Positions 1 to 8,296 of a stretch of 64,000 bases of DNA are shown piece by piece; the stretch's first letter is position 1; each line of letters begins with the position of its first letter. The notes under the pieces are model-generated. The model was not told where the DNA came from. It ran no database searches and worked only from the letters and a program-made list of their open reading frames with translations. This DNA is from Sphingomonas sp. Leaf412 (GTDB lineage Bacteria; Pseudomonadota; Alphaproteobacteria; Sphingomonadales; Sphingomonadaceae). The stretch is from positions 833,595-897,594 of the forward strand of contig NZ_LMQP01000003.1 of NCBI RefSeq assembly GCF_001425405.1, read 5' to 3'. The position numbers and the translations under genes were made by a program.

Positions 1-1
1 C

Positions 2-352
2 GGCTTCGACCGCCTCGGCCTCATCAGCTATCCCGCCAGCGCGGGCGACGCGGAAAAGGTGTTCGAGGCGGCGCTGGAGGCGGGCGCGGAGGACGTGACC
101 TCGACCGAGGACGGCCACGAGGTCTGGACCGCGCAGGGCGACCTGCACGAGGTCGCGAAGGCGCTGGAACCGGTCCTGGGCGAGGCGGAGGGCGCGAAGC
201 TCGCCTGGCGGCCGCAGACGATGGTCGAGGTGGACGAAGGCGACGCCGCGACCCTCTTCAAGCTGATCGACGCGCTCGACGACGACGACGACGTCCAGAC
301 CGTATGGGGCAATTACGAAGTGTCCGACGCGGTGATGGAAAAGCTGGGGTGA
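2..352 (+). CDS. yebC: YebC/PmpR (TACO1) family protein, C-terminal part (5' end outside window)
   Basis: This is the last 116 codons of a YebC-family protein, open from the window edge to the TGA at 350-352. Full-length family members are about 245-250 residues, so the N-terminal half is missing because of the window edge. Visible family features are the GLISYPA stretch, the AGAEDVTS segment and the acidic C-terminal core [18 protein letters not shown]. Family members bind DNA as regulators or help relieve ribosome stalling, and the sequence cannot decide between these roles. Its position just ahead of ruvC matches the common yebC-ruvC-ruvA-ruvB order. Confidence 0.93.
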   Translation, partial: GFDRLGLISYPASAGDAEKVFEAALEAGAEDVTSTEDGHEVWTAQGDLHEVAKALEPVLGEAEGAKLAWRPQTMVEVDEGDAATLFKLIDALDDDDDVQTVWGNYEVSDAVMEKLG

Positions 353-365
353 TGCGCATCAAAAG

Positions 366-400
366 CCCCTCCCCTTCAGGGGAGGGGTTGGGGTGGGGGA
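366..400 (+). repeat. REP-like palindrome, copy 1 (C4TC4TTCAG4AG4 core)
   Basis: A short palindrome with core CCCCTCCCCTTCAGGGGAGG is followed by a G/T-rich tail (TTGGGGTGGGGGA). It lies directly after the yebC stop codon. The same unit recurs inverted at 751-785 and direct at 797-834, so copies 1 and 2 form an inverted pair around the DUF559 core. Confidence 0.85.
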
Positions 401-435
401 GTCGCGAGTCCCTATTGCAGGGGCGTGCGCATGAT

Positions 436-858
436 ATGCGCCGCAATCCTACCGAGTGGGAAAAGCGTTTGTGGCGGTGCTTATCCGCATCCCAACTCGG
501 CCACAAATTCCGCCGTCAGCACGTAATCGCGCCGTATATCTGCGACTTTTTTTGCCCGGCAAAGGGGCTGGTCGTGGAGGTCGACGGGGACACGCATGAT
601 CCTGACAGGGACGCCAAGCGCGACCGCCATTTCCAGTCACAGGGCTTCCGCGTCATCCGCTTCACGAACCTGGACGTCCGCGAGAACATGGACGCCGTCC
701 TGGCTACGATCGCAACCGCGCTTCAAGCTCAACCCGACCGCTGGTCCGGCCCCCACCCCAACCCCTCCCCTGAAGGGGAGGGGCTAGACCAAAAAGCTCC
801 CCTCCCCTTCAGGGGAGGGGTCGGGGGTGGGGGAGTCGAAAGCGACCCACCCCAATGA
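436..858 (+). CDS. DUF559 endonuclease-like protein with REP-encoded C-terminal tail
   Basis: A 140-residue product from ATG 436, which opens with [13 protein letters not shown], the usual start of DUF559 proteins. An in-frame ATG at 352 would add residues translated from a repeat and is less likely. DUF559 belongs to the Vsr-like restriction-endonuclease fold. Asp37 (YICDFF) and the EVDG segment with Glu48 and Asp50 match the expected acidic active site, followed by H-x(5)-D and IRFTN. The native domain ends near residue 103. The remaining about 37 residues are read through two REP-like palindromes ([16 protein letters not shown]). The TGA overlaps the ruvC ATG (ATGA). Function is unproven; nicking or repair activity is inference from the fold. 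Confidence 0.8.
   Translation: MRRNPTEWEKRLWRCLSASQLGHKFRRQHVIAPYICDFFCPAKGLVVEVDGDTHDPDRDAKRDRHFQSQGFRVIRFTNLDVRENMDAVLATIATALQAQPDRWSGPHPNPSPEGEGLDQKAPLPFRGGVGGGGVESDPPQ
751..785 (-). repeat. REP-like palindrome, copy 2 (inverted relative to copy 1)
   Basis: The sequence CCCCACCCCAACCCCTCCCC plus the following TGAAGGGGAGGGG is the reverse complement of the 366-400 unit. It lies inside the DUF559 reading frame and encodes part of its tail. Confidence 0.85.
797..834 (+). repeat. REP-like palindrome, copy 3
   Basis: Direct-orientation copy of the same palindrome with a slightly longer G-rich tail (TCGGGGGTGGGGGA). It forms the last part of the DUF559 frame and ends about 20 bases before the ruvC start codon. 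Copies 2 and 3 form a tail-to-tail pair 11 bases apart. Confidence 0.85.
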
Positions 859-1340
859 TCGTCCTCGGCCTCGACCCCGGCCTCGGCACCACCGGCTGGG
901 GCGTCATCCATGCGGAGGGAAACCGCCTCCGCCACCTCGCCAACGGACAGGTGAAGACCGCCCCCGCGGAAAGCCTCGCCCGCCGCCTGGCGCATCTCGA
1001 CACCATGCTCGCCGCGATCATCGCCGATCATGCGCCCGCTGCGGCGGCGGTGGAGGAGGTGTTCGTCAATGCCAACCCGCAATCCACGCTGAAACTGGGT
1101 CAGGCGCGCGGCGTCGTCCTGCTGGCGGTCGCGCGCGCGGGAATCGAACCGGGCGAATATGCCCCGCGGCTGGTGAAGAAGGCGGTCGTGGGCACCGGCA
1201 CCGCGGACAAGGCGCAAGTCCATGCCATGGTCGCGCGCCTGCTGCCGGGCATCGCGATCGCCGGACCCGACGCCGCCGACGCGCTGGCCGTCGCGATCAC
1301 CCACGCGCATCATCTGGCGAGCGCGCGCCGGCTGGGCTAG
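855..1340 (+). CDS. ruvC: Crossover junction endodeoxyribonuclease RuvC
   Basis: RuvC resolves Holliday junctions by paired nicks, working with the RuvAB branch-migration motor. The 161-residue product opens [18 protein letters not shown]. Acidic residues Asp7, Glu67, Asp139 and Asp142 line up with the metal-binding set known for E. coli RuvC (7, 66, 138, 141). Length is close to the family norm of 160-175. The ATG overlaps the stop of the DUF559 gene. The ruvA start follows nine bases after the stop, so co-transcription is likely. The DUF559/REP block now sits where a leader for ruvC would be. Confidence 0.97.
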   Translation: MIVLGLDPGLGTTGWGVIHAEGNRLRHLANGQVKTAPAESLARRLAHLDTMLAAIIADHAPAAAAVEEVFVNANPQSTLKLGQARGVVLLAVARAGIEPGEYAPRLVKKAVVGTGTADKAQVHAMVARLLPGIAIAGPDAADALAVAITHAHHLASARRLG

Positions 1341-1349
1341 GCAGGCGGG

Positions 1350-1946
1350 ATGATCGCACGGCTGAAGGGGATAGTGGCGGAAACCGGCAGCGACCACGCG
1401 GTGGTCGAGGTCGCGGGCGTCGGTTACCTCGTCGGCGCCTCGTCGCGCACGCTCGCCGCGCTGGGCGCGGTGGGGGAGGCGTGCGTGGTGCACACCGAAA
1501 TGCTGGTGGGGGAGGATTTCATCCGCCTCGTCGGCTTCGCCAATGTGGCGGAGCGCGACTGGTTCCGGCTGCTGACCGGCGTGCAGGGAGTCGGCGCCCG
1601 CGTCGCGCTGGCGATCCTGTCGGTGCTGGAACCCGTCGACCTGTCGCGCGCGGTGGGCGCGCAGGACAAGGCGATGGTCGCGCGCGCCAACGGCGTCGGC
1701 CCGAAGCTGGCCGAACGCATCGTGCGCGAGCTGAAGGACAAGGTCGGCGGCATGGCGCTCGGCCCCGCCGCCGCGGCGCAGGCGATGCCCGTCGGCGCCG
1801 CGGCAGACGCGGCGTCCGCGCTGCTGAACCTGGGCTTCCGCCCCGCGGAGGCCGCGGCCGCGGTACAGGCGGCGGAGGACGAGCTGGGCGCGGGCGCGAC
1901 GCTGGACGCGCTGGTGCGGCTGGCGTTGCGGAAGGCGACGAAATGA
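1350..1946 (+). CDS. ruvA: Holliday junction branch migration protein RuvA
   Basis: RuvA binds the four-way junction as a tetramer and loads the RuvB motor. The 198-residue product has the N-terminal OB-fold ([20 protein letters not shown]), tandem helix-hairpin-helix motifs ([16 protein letters not shown] and [18 protein letters not shown]) and an Ala-rich linker before the C-terminal RuvB-binding domain ([16 protein letters not shown]). It ends in ATGA, where the stop overlaps the start of a ParA-type ATPase instead of ruvB. Confidence 0.97.
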   Translation: MIARLKGIVAETGSDHAVVEVAGVGYLVGASSRTLAALGAVGEACVVHTEMLVGEDFIRLVGFANVAERDWFRLLTGVQGVGARVALAILSVLEPVDLSRAVGAQDKAMVARANGVGPKLAERIVRELKDKVGGMALGPAAAAQAMPVGAAADAASALLNLGFRPAEAAAAVQAAEDELGAGATLDALVRLALRKATK

Positions 1947-2689
1947 GCGCGCGGACGGTCGCGGTCTACAGCCTGAAGGGCGGCGTCGGGAAGACCACGC
2001 TGGCGGTCAACATCGCCTGGGCCTCCGCGGCGCTGTCGTCGCGGCGGACGTTGTTGTGGGATCTGGACGCGCAGGCCGCGGCGACGTGGATCCTGGGCCA
2101 CGACGTCGCGGGGCGCGAGGCGGAGGCGGCGATCCGGCGCGAGGTTGATCCGCGCAAGCTGATCCTGCCAACCGCCGTGGAGCGGCTCGACCTGCTGCCC
2201 GCCGACGCGTCGCTGCGCGGGCTGGACCTTGCCTTCCACGAACTGGACAAGAAGCGGCGGCTGGCGCGGATGGTCGAGGAACTGGCGCAGGATTACGACC
2301 GGATCGTCATCGACTGCCCGCCCGGGCTGACCGACACGTCGGACCAGGTCATGCGCGCCGCCGACCTCGTCGTCGTCCCCGTCATCCCCAGCGCGCTGTC
2401 GCGCCGCGCGCTCGACACGATCACCGCGCACGTGGCCCGGCGCAAGGGGCCGAAGGTGGTGCTCGCGCCCGTCTTCTCCATGGTCGACCGCCGCCGCGCG
2501 ATCCATCGCGACGCGCTGGCGCAGCATCCCGGCTGGCCCGCGATCCCGATGGCCAGCGCGTTCGAGGCGATGACGGAACGGCGCGCCCCCCTGGGCGCCT
2601 TCGCGCCGCGCGGATCGGTTGGGGTCGAGGCGGTCGCCGCGCTATGGCAACGGCTCGAAAGCGCGCTGGCGACGGGGGAACGGGCATGA
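1943..2689 (+). CDS. ParA/MinD-type deviant Walker ATPase
   Basis: A 248-residue ATPase starting at ATG 1943, which overlaps the ruvA stop. The deviant Walker A motif KGGVGKTT (Lys12 signature, Lys17) comes first, then DLDAQAAAT and the Walker B-type segment [10 protein letters not shown]. These define the ParA/Soj/MinD superfamily. No ParB or centromere-like repeat is adjacent, so it is not a standard partition operon; orphan ParA proteins position other cargoes in the cell. Length is close to that of chromosomal ParA, but the N-terminal HTH of plasmid ParA is missing. Its stop overlaps the next start (ATGA). The target of this ATPase cannot be read from the sequence. Confidence 0.88.
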   Translation: MSARTVAVYSLKGGVGKTTLAVNIAWASAALSSRRTLLWDLDAQAAATWILGHDVAGREAEAAIRREVDPRKLILPTAVERLDLLPADASLRGLDLAFHELDKKRRLARMVEELAQDYDRIVIDCPPGLTDTSDQVMRAADLVVVPVIPSALSRRALDTITAHVARRKGPKVVLAPVFSMVDRRRAIHRDALAQHPGWPAIPMASAFEAMTERRAPLGAFAPRGSVGVEAVAALWQRLESALATGERA

Positions 2690-3402
2690 CCGCGCCGAAG
2701 GCGCTCGCCTTCGACGTCTTCGGCACCGTCGTCGACTGGCGCAGCAGCATCGCGCGCGAATCCGCCGGGTTCCTGGCGCGGATCGGGCGCGACGACCTCG
2801 ACCCCGCCGATTTCGCGGACGCGTGGCGGCGGCGATACCTGCCCGCGATGGCGATGGTGGGAGAGGGGCGGCGCCCGTTCGTCGTCCTCGACGTCTTGCA
2901 TCGCGAGATGCTGGTCGACCTGCTCGGCGCGCGCGACGTCGATGTCGCGGCGCTCGATCCGGCGCTGATCGACGACTGGTCGCGTGCGTGGCACCGGCTC
3001 GATCCGTGGCCCGATTCGGGCGCGGGGCTGGCGCGGCTGCGGCGGCGGTTTCCGGTCGTGACGCTGTCGAACGGCAATGTCGCGCTGATGGTCGCGATGG
3101 CGCGCCGCGCGGGGCTGGAATGGGATGCGATCCTCGGCGCCGAATTCGCGCGCGCGTTCAAGCCCGCGCCCGAGGCGTATCTGCGCACGGCGGAGGCGCT
3201 GGCGGTCGCGCCCGGCGACCTGTGCCTCGTGGCGGCGCACCATGCCGATCTGGCCGCGGCGCGCGCCTGCGGGTTGCGGACCGCGTTCGTCCACCGCCCG
3301 ATGGAATATGGCGGCGCCCCCGCGCCCGACGCGGACCAGGCGCAGGACTGGGACTTTCATGCCGGCTCGCTGACCGCGCTGGCGGACGTGCTCGAATGCT
3401 GA
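2686..3402 (+). CDS. Type II haloacid dehalogenase-like HAD hydrolase
   Basis: A 238-residue HAD-fold protein starting at ATG 2686 inside the parA stop. Motif I is FDVFGTVVDW with nucleophile Asp10 and Thr in the +4 position, as in (S)-2-haloacid dehalogenases instead of the DxD of phosphatases. Motif II is TLSNGN, the Lys motif is FKPAPEAY and motif III is VAAHHADLAAA. Type II dehalogenases hydrolyse 2-haloalkanoates with inversion, but many genomic members have unknown substrates. Why it sits in the ruv unit is unclear. Confidence 0.85.
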   Translation: MTAPKALAFDVFGTVVDWRSSIARESAGFLARIGRDDLDPADFADAWRRRYLPAMAMVGEGRRPFVVLDVLHREMLVDLLGARDVDVAALDPALIDDWSRAWHRLDPWPDSGAGLARLRRRFPVVTLSNGNVALMVAMARRAGLEWDAILGAEFARAFKPAPEAYLRTAEALAVAPGDLCLVAAHHADLAAARACGLRTAFVHRPMEYGGAPAPDADQAQDWDFHAGSLTALADVLEC

Positions 3403-3446
3403 GCGCCGCACGTGACGAACGAGCGCCGCCGCCGTATATCGACGGC

Positions 3447-3689
3447 ATGAGCGACCTGACCATCTCGATCCCGCCCGCGCTCCAGCAATGGGTGGAGGTA
3501 CGCCTGTCGGATGGGGAGTATGCGGACGTCGCCGATTACGTCCGCGACCTGATGCGCCGCGATCGTGCCGCCGGGGAGGAGGTCGCGCGCATCCGTGCGC
3601 TGGTCGCCGAGGGACTGGCGTCCGGCGTCGACGAGCGCGATGCCGGTGACGTTCTCGCGGAGGTCATGGCCCGCATCCCGCGTGGCTAG
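3447..3689 (+). CDS. parD: ParD-type ribbon-helix-helix antitoxin
   Basis: An 80-residue protein starting at ATG 3447. The N-terminus MSDLTISIPPALQQWVEVRL and the motif YADVADYVRDLMRRD are typical of ParD/CC2985-type ribbon-helix-helix antitoxins. The C-terminal half is the toxin-wrapping tail. The stop lies within the start region of the downstream parE gene (8-base overlap), the usual translational coupling of a type II toxin-antitoxin pair. ParD proteins autorepress by binding an upstream palindrome. Here the gene sits 44 bases behind a coding region, so any own promoter must be short. Confidence 0.92.
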   Translation: MSDLTISIPPALQQWVEVRLSDGEYADVADYVRDLMRRDRAAGEEVARIRALVAEGLASGVDERDAGDVLAEVMARIPRG

Positions 3690-3984
3690 GCTACGGATCA
3701 GTCGCCTGGCCGGCGGCGACCTGGACGAGATCCGCGTCGTCGGCGAGGAACGGTTCGGACCGGCGGCGACGCTTCGCCATCTGGGATCGCTCGGGCGGGC
3801 GTTCGATCTGCTGCGCGACCAGCCGCTGGCCGGACAGGCACGACCCGAATATGGCGAGGGGATCCGATCGATCACGCGGCGCCCGCATCGTATCCTCTAC
3901 CGGCTGGTCCACGGTGAGGTGGAGATCGTTCGCGTGATCCATGCTGCCCGCGACGCGCGGCTCGACCTGACGGACGACGAATGA
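3682..3984 (+). CDS. parE: ParE-family toxin (RelE/ParE superfamily)
   Basis: The start is taken as GTG 3682, giving 100 residues, the normal ParE length; longer upstream reading is antisense-like and overlaps parD. The RelE/ParE fold is recognisable from [20 protein letters not shown], the [17 protein letters not shown] segment and the C-terminal core [23 protein letters not shown]. Known ParE toxins inhibit DNA gyrase; RelE relatives cleave mRNA. The RelE catalytic set is not evident, so ParE-like is preferred. The TGA overlaps the ruvB ATG. Confidence 0.9.
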   Translation: MARLRISRLAGGDLDEIRVVGEERFGPAATLRHLGSLGRAFDLLRDQPLAGQARPEYGEGIRSITRRPHRILYRLVHGEVEIVRVIHAARDARLDLTDDE

Positions 3985-5003
3985 CCGACACCGACCGCCT
4001 CCTCACCCCCGCCCGCCGACCCGACGACGTCGACGCCGCGCTCCGTCCGAAAAGCCTCGACGATTTCGTAGGACAGCAGGCCGCGCGCGAGAATCTGCGC
4101 GTCTTCATCCAGGCCGCGAAGGCGCGCGGCGACGCGCTCGACCATGTCCTGTTCTTCGGCCCCCCCGGCTTGGGCAAGACCACGCTGGCGCAGATCGTCG
4201 CGCGCGAGATGGGCGTCGGTTTCCGCGCCACGTCCGGCCCCGTCATCGCCAAATCGGGCGATCTCGCCGCGCTGCTCACCAATCTGGAAGACGGCGACGT
4301 CCTGTTCATCGACGAGATCCACCGGCTCCAACCCGCGGTGGAGGAGGTGCTGTACCCCGCGATGGAGGATCGCGCCCTCGACCTGATGATCGGGGAGGGG
4401 CCGTCCGCGCGCTCGGTCCGGATCGACCTGCCGCGCTTCACCTTGGTCGGTGCCACCACGCGGCAGGGCCTGCTGACGACGCCGCTGCGCGACCGGTTCG
4501 GGATCCCGGTGCGGCTGCAATTCTACACCGTGCCCGAACTGGAAAGGGTGGTGATCCGCGCGGCGGGGCTGCTCGGCCTGCACGTCGCGCCGGATGGCGC
4601 GGCGGAGATCGCGCGGCGCGCACGTGGCACGCCGCGGATCGCGGGTCGGCTGCTGCGGCGGGTGCGCGACTTCGCCAACGTCGCGGGCGTGCTGGAGGTC
4701 GACGCGACCGCCGCGGATCGCGCGCTGAACCGGCTGGAGGTCGACGCGCTGGGGCTGGACGCGATGGACCGGCGCTACCTGACGATGATCGCGGACATCT
4801 ATCGCGGCGGGCCGGTGGGCGTGGAGACATTGGCCGCGGGGCTCAGCGAACCGCGCGACACGGTGGAGGAAGTGATCGAGCCGTACCTGATCCAGCTCGG
4901 ACTGATCGCGCGCACCGCGCGCGGACGGTGCCTGAACGCGGGCGGGTGGAAGCACCTCGGCCTCAATCCCCCCGCGGGGTCGCAGGACGGCCTGTTCGAC
5001 TGA
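3981..5003 (+). CDS. ruvB: Holliday junction branch migration DNA helicase RuvB
   Basis: RuvB is the hexameric AAA+ motor that pumps DNA through RuvA-bound Holliday junctions. The 340-residue product shows Walker [10 protein letters not shown] (residues 60-68), Walker [11 protein letters not shown] (about 108-117), a sensor/arginine-finger region [18 protein letters not shown] and a C-terminal winged-helix domain with DRRYL. Length is standard. It starts inside the parE stop (ATGA), so its translation appears coupled to a toxin gene. A CERSEAIQ-type inverted repeat follows the stop. Confidence 0.98.
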   Translation: MTDTDRLLTPARRPDDVDAALRPKSLDDFVGQQAARENLRVFIQAAKARGDALDHVLFFGPPGLGKTTLAQIVAREMGVGFRATSGPVIAKSGDLAALLTNLEDGDVLFIDEIHRLQPAVEEVLYPAMEDRALDLMIGEGPSARSVRIDLPRFTLVGATTRQGLLTTPLRDRFGIPVRLQFYTVPELERVVIRAAGLLGLHVAPDGAAEIARRARGTPRIAGRLLRRVRDFANVAGVLEVDATAADRALNRLEVDALGLDAMDRRYLTMIADIYRGGPVGVETLAAGLSEPRDTVEEVIEPYLIQLGLIARTARGRCLNAGGWKHLGLNPPAGSQDGLFD

Positions 5004-5008
5004 TTCAC

Positions 5009-5084
5009 CGTCATTGCGAGCGTAGCGAAGCAATCCAGTGTTCCGCGCGACGCCCTGGATTGCTTCGCTCCGCTCGCAATGACG
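5009..5084. repeat. Inverted repeat of the TCATTGCGAGCG...GAAGCAATCC family
   Basis: Two roughly 30-base arms (CGTCATTGCGAGCGTAGCGA... and ...TCGCTCCGCTCGCAATGACG) face each other across a 16-base spacer. The same element is known from many bacteria; when translated it reads CERSEAIQ / LLRSARND. It sits between the convergent ruvB and TM2 genes and could form a strong hairpin ending transcription from both sides. Confidence 0.9.
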
Positions 5085-5089
5085 AGCGG

Positions 5090-5542
5090 TTACTTCGGAT
5101 AGCGCCGGTCGAATTCGTTGTCGGACATCAACAGGTAGCGGACCGTATCGATCAGCGCCCACGGCCCCGATACCACCAGGCCGAACACCGACAGGCTGAG
5201 CAGCAGCATCACCACGCCCGATCCGTTGCGGCCGAGATAGAAGCGGTGGATGCCCAAAGTCCCGATGAAGAAGGCCAATAGCGCCGCGACGATGCGGCTC
5301 CGGTCGCCCTTGCGCGGCGCCGGCGCGACCGGAGCGGGCACCGCGGCAGCCGTCGCCGCGACGGGCAGCGGGAAGATGTTCAGCGCACGCCGGTCATCGG
5401 TCTCGAAATCGACCGTCTGGCCGACGGCGGGTTCGCCGCGCTGCGCCCAGTCGGCGGGGCCGAAGGTGTAGCGGTGCCCGTCGTCGCCCGCGACCAGCCC
5501 CGCGCCCGTCCGCGCATCCACCCCCAGCACCTGTCCCCGCAT
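5090..5542 (-). CDS. TM2-domain membrane protein
   Basis: A 150-residue product from ATG 5542, where the conserved MRGQVLGVDARTGAGLVAGD begins; upstream reading to 5887 is arginine-rich shadow. Residues 1-50 form a soluble beta-rich region (YTFGPADWAQ...VDFETD), followed by a Pro/Ala linker. The TM2 domain has two hydrophobic helices (VAALLAFFIGTLGIHRFYLG and VVMLLLSLSVFGLVVSGPWA), the GIHRFYLGR motif and the DNEFDRRYPK tail. TM2 proteins are of unknown biochemical function. The gene is divergent from the small proline-rich gene at 5660. Confidence 0.88.
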   Translation of the reverse strand: MRGQVLGVDARTGAGLVAGDDGHRYTFGPADWAQRGEPAVGQTVDFETDDRRALNIFPLPVAATAAAVPAPVAPAPRKGDRSRIVAALLAFFIGTLGIHRFYLGRNGSGVVMLLLSLSVFGLVVSGPWALIDTVRYLLMSDNEFDRRYPK

Positions 5543-5659
5543 CCGCCGCGTCCCGCCGTTTCGTCTCGCGGCTATGTCACGGGCGTCGCGGCGAATTGCA
5601 ATGCCGTCGTGGAGCGGACGTCCGCCGCGCACGTTGGGCGCCCGAACGAAAGGATCATC

Positions 5660-5866
5660 ATGAGCCACGAACCGCCGGTCCCCCCGGGCAACCAGTCCCC
5701 CTATCCGATCAAGGAGCCGCCGCATCCGCCCGCGCCGCCGCCCCCGCCGCCCGTGACGGCGACCGCGCGTCGCCGCCTGCCCATCGGGCGTATCGCGGGC
5801 GCCGCCGCGGGCGCGGGCGCGCTGGCGTTCGGGATCGCGGCGCTGCTGTTTCCCCGCCGGCGCTGA
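5660..5866 (+). CDS. Small proline-rich single-pass membrane protein
   Basis: A 68-residue product with a ribosome-binding site (AAAGGA, 5649-5654) before ATG 5660. The N-terminal 35 residues are highly Pro-rich. A basic RRRLP stretch and one Gly/Ala-rich membrane segment (AGAAAGAGALAFGIAALLF) follow, ending in PRRR. No family is recognised. The layout suggests a small inner-membrane protein with a cytoplasmic or periplasmic Pro-rich arm. It lies 44 bases ahead of ptsP and divergent to the TM2 gene. Confidence 0.6.
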   Translation: MSHEPPVPPGNQSPYPIKEPPHPPAPPPPPPVTATARRRLPIGRIAGAAAGAGALAFGIAALLFPRRR

Positions 5867-5910
5867 CGGAAAAATGGAACGTGGCACCCATGGGCCGCCT
5901 CTGGTAGCCC

Positions 5911-8184
5911 ATGGCCATGCCGCTATCCGCCGTCGCCTCCGCCCGCGAAATCCTCGTCAACCTGCACGACGTGATGGCCGCGCGCCGTCCGGCGCAGGCG
6001 AAGCTGAACGCCGTGGTCGACATCATCGGGGAGGCGCTGGATAGCGAGGTCTGCTCGATCTACCTGCTTCGCGAAGGCGTGCTGGAATTGTTCGCGACGC
6101 GCGGGCTGGCGCTGGAGGCTGTCCACGTCACGAAGCTGGCGCTGGGCGAGGGCCTCGTCGGCACGATCGCGCAGCATGGCGAGATCCTGAATCTGGACGA
6201 GGCCGCGTCGCATCCCGATTTCGCGTACAAGCCGGAAACGGGCGAGGATCGCTATCACAGCTTCGCGGGCGTCCCGATCATCCGCCGCGAACGGTCGGTG
6301 GGCGTGCTGGCGGTCCAGCATGCGGACCCGCGCAAATATGCCGATGTCGAGATCGAGGCGTTGCAGACCGTCGCGATGGTGCTGTCCGAACTGATCGCCA
6401 ATGCCGGCCTGATCGACGCGGGCGGGCCGAAGGACCGGGTCCAGTCGACCGCGTCGATCCGCATCTCGGGGCAGAAGCTGGTCGACGGCATGGCGGCGGG
6501 CTGCGCCGTGTTCCACCAGCCGCGCATCGTCATCGAACATACCGTGGCGGAGGATATCGAGGCCGAACGCCACCGCGTCTACGCCGCGTTCGACAAGATG
6601 CGCGAGCAGATCGACCGCATCGCGCGCGAGGCCGAATTCGGCGTGGGCGACGAGCATCAGGAGGTCATCGCCACCTACAAGATGTTCGCCTACGACGAGG
6701 GCTGGGCGCGCCGCATCAACGAGGCGATCGACAGCGGCCTGACCGCGGAGGCCGCGATCGAGCGCGTGCAGCAGCGGACGCGCCAGCGGATGCGGCAGAT
6801 CGACGATCCGCTGCTGGCGGACCGGATGCACGACCTGGAGGATCTGGCCAACCGCCTGCTGCGCATCGTCAGCGGCCAGATGGGCACCGCGGCGCAGATG
6901 GGGCTGCGGCAGGATACGATCCTGGTCGCGCGGAACCTGGGCCCGGCCGAATTGCTCGAATACGACCGCCGCCGGTTGAAGGGCGTGATCCTGGAGGAAG
7001 GGTCGCTCACCGCGCACGTCACGATCGTGGCGCGGGCGATGGGCGTGCCCGTGCTGGGCCGCGTGCGCGACGTGCGACGCCTGATCGGGGAGGGCGACCT
7101 GCTGCTGCTGGACGTGACGGAAGGGTCGGTGCTGGTCCGCCCGTCGGCGTCGATGGAGGAGGCGTTCGACGCCAACCTGATCGCGCGGCAGAAGCGCAAG
7201 GCCGCCTATGCCGCGCTGCGCGACGTGGCGCCGGAAACGAAGGACGGCCACCGCGTGACCGTGATGGTCAACGCCGGCCTGCGCGACGACGTCGCCGCGC
7301 TCGACCTGACCGGCGCGGACGGGATCGGGCTGTTCCGCACCGAATTCCAGTTCCTGGTGTCGGCGACCCTGCCGCAGCGCGAGCGGCAGCAGCGGTTGTA
7401 CAAGGAGGTGCTGGACGCCGCGGGCGATCGCCCCGTCGTCTTCCGCACCGTCGACATCGGCGGGGACAAGGCGTTGCCGTACCTCGACCACGGGGTGGAG
7501 GAGGAGAATCCCGCGATGGGCTGGCGCGCGCTGCGCCTCGCGCTCGAACGCGACGGATTGATGAAGGCGCAGGCGCGCGCGCTGCTGGAGGCCGGCGCGG
7601 GGCGGACGCTGAACGTCATGTTCCCGATGGTCAGCGAGGCGTGGGAGTTCGACGAGGCCAAGGCCCTGTTCGAGAAGCAGCGCGCCTGGCTGGCGGGGCG
7701 GGGCAAGCGATTGCCCGCGGAGGTGCGCTACGGCGCGATGCTGGAGGTGCCGAGCCTGGCGTACCAGCTCGACCTGCTGCTCCCCAACGTGCAGTTCCTG
7801 TCGGTGGGGACCAACGACCTGACGCAATTCCTGTTCGCCGCGGACCGCGCCAATCCGAAGCTGGCGGAGCGGTACGACTGGCTGTCCTGTTCGATCCTGC
7901 GCTTCCTGCACGGCGTGGTCGGCCCGGCGCGCGACGCGGGCGTGCCGATCGCGGTGTGCGGGGAGATGGGCGGCCGCCCGCTGGAGGCGATGGCGCTGAT
8001 CGGGATCGGGATCGACCGCCTGTCGATCACCCCCGCCGCGGTCGGTCCGATCAAGGCGATGCTGCGGACGCTGGACCGCGCGGCGCTGACCGCGTTCATG
8101 ACGGACCTGTTGCGGGCGCCGCCGCGCGACATGCGTGGGGCGCTGGCGACATGGGCGGCGGATCACGGCGTCGAACTGGCGTAG
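5911..8184 (+). CDS. ptsP: Phosphoenolpyruvate-protein phosphotransferase PtsP (enzyme I-Ntr)
   Basis: A 757-residue enzyme I of the nitrogen PTS, which passes phosphate from PEP to NPr and then to EIIA-Ntr for regulation, not sugar import. The domain order is: N-terminal GAF (about 20-160), EI N-terminal HPr-binding domain (about 170-300), swivelling phosphohistidine domain with GSLTAHVTIVARAMGVPVLG (His369), and a PEP-binding barrel (GADGIGLFRTEFQF, then LSVGTNDLTQF and CGEMGGRP). Typical EI has SH-x-A at the phosphohistidine; here it reads AH-V-T, a mild variation. ATG at 5911 and 5917 are both possible. Confidence 0.95.
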   Translation: MAMPLSAVASAREILVNLHDVMAARRPAQAKLNAVVDIIGEALDSEVCSIYLLREGVLELFATRGLALEAVHVTKLALGEGLVGTIAQHGEILNLDEAASHPDFAYKPETGEDRYHSFAGVPIIRRERSVGVLAVQHADPRKYADVEIEALQTVAMVLSELIANAGLIDAGGPKDRVQSTASIRISGQKLVDGMAAGCAVFHQPRIVIEHTVAEDIEAERHRVYAAFDKMREQIDRIAREAEFGVGDEHQEVIATYKMFAYDEGWARRINEAIDSGLTAEAAIERVQQRTRQRMRQIDDPLLADRMHDLEDLANRLLRIVSGQMGTAAQMGLRQDTILVARNLGPAELLEYDRRRLKGVILEEGSLTAHVTIVARAMGVPVLGRVRDVRRLIGEGDLLLLDVTEGSVLVRPSASMEEAFDANLIARQKRKAAYAALRDVAPETKDGHRVTVMVNAGLRDDVAALDLTGADGIGLFRTEFQFLVSATLPQRERQQRLYKEVLDAAGDRPVVFRTVDIGGDKALPYLDHGVEEENPAMGWRALRLALERDGLMKAQARALLEAGAGRTLNVMFPMVSEAWEFDEAKALFEKQRAWLAGRGKRLPAEVRYGAMLEVPSLAYQLDLLLPNVQFLSVGTNDLTQFLFAADRANPKLAERYDWLSCSILRFLHGVVGPARDAGVPIAVCGEMGGRPLEAMALIGIGIDRLSITPAAVGPIKAMLRTLDRAALTAFMTDLLRAPPRDMRGALATWAADHGVELA

Positions 8185-8296
8185 CGGCCGTGTCGCCAAG
8201 GCGGCGCGACGATGCGTCGGGCCGCGAACGGGTTCGGTTGACACGAGTGCGGCGCTTTGAAAGACCGGGCATCTACCGGGGCGCGCGGAGAATGGA

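Noticed and set aside
352..435. Longer DUF559 protein from ATG 352
   Set aside because: The extra 28 residues are translated from the REP-like repeat; the family domain starts at the ATG at 436.
1943..2689. A chromosomal origin or partition locus around parA
   Set aside because: No ParB gene, no parS-like palindrome and no DnaA-box cluster nearby; the genes around it are the ruv genes.
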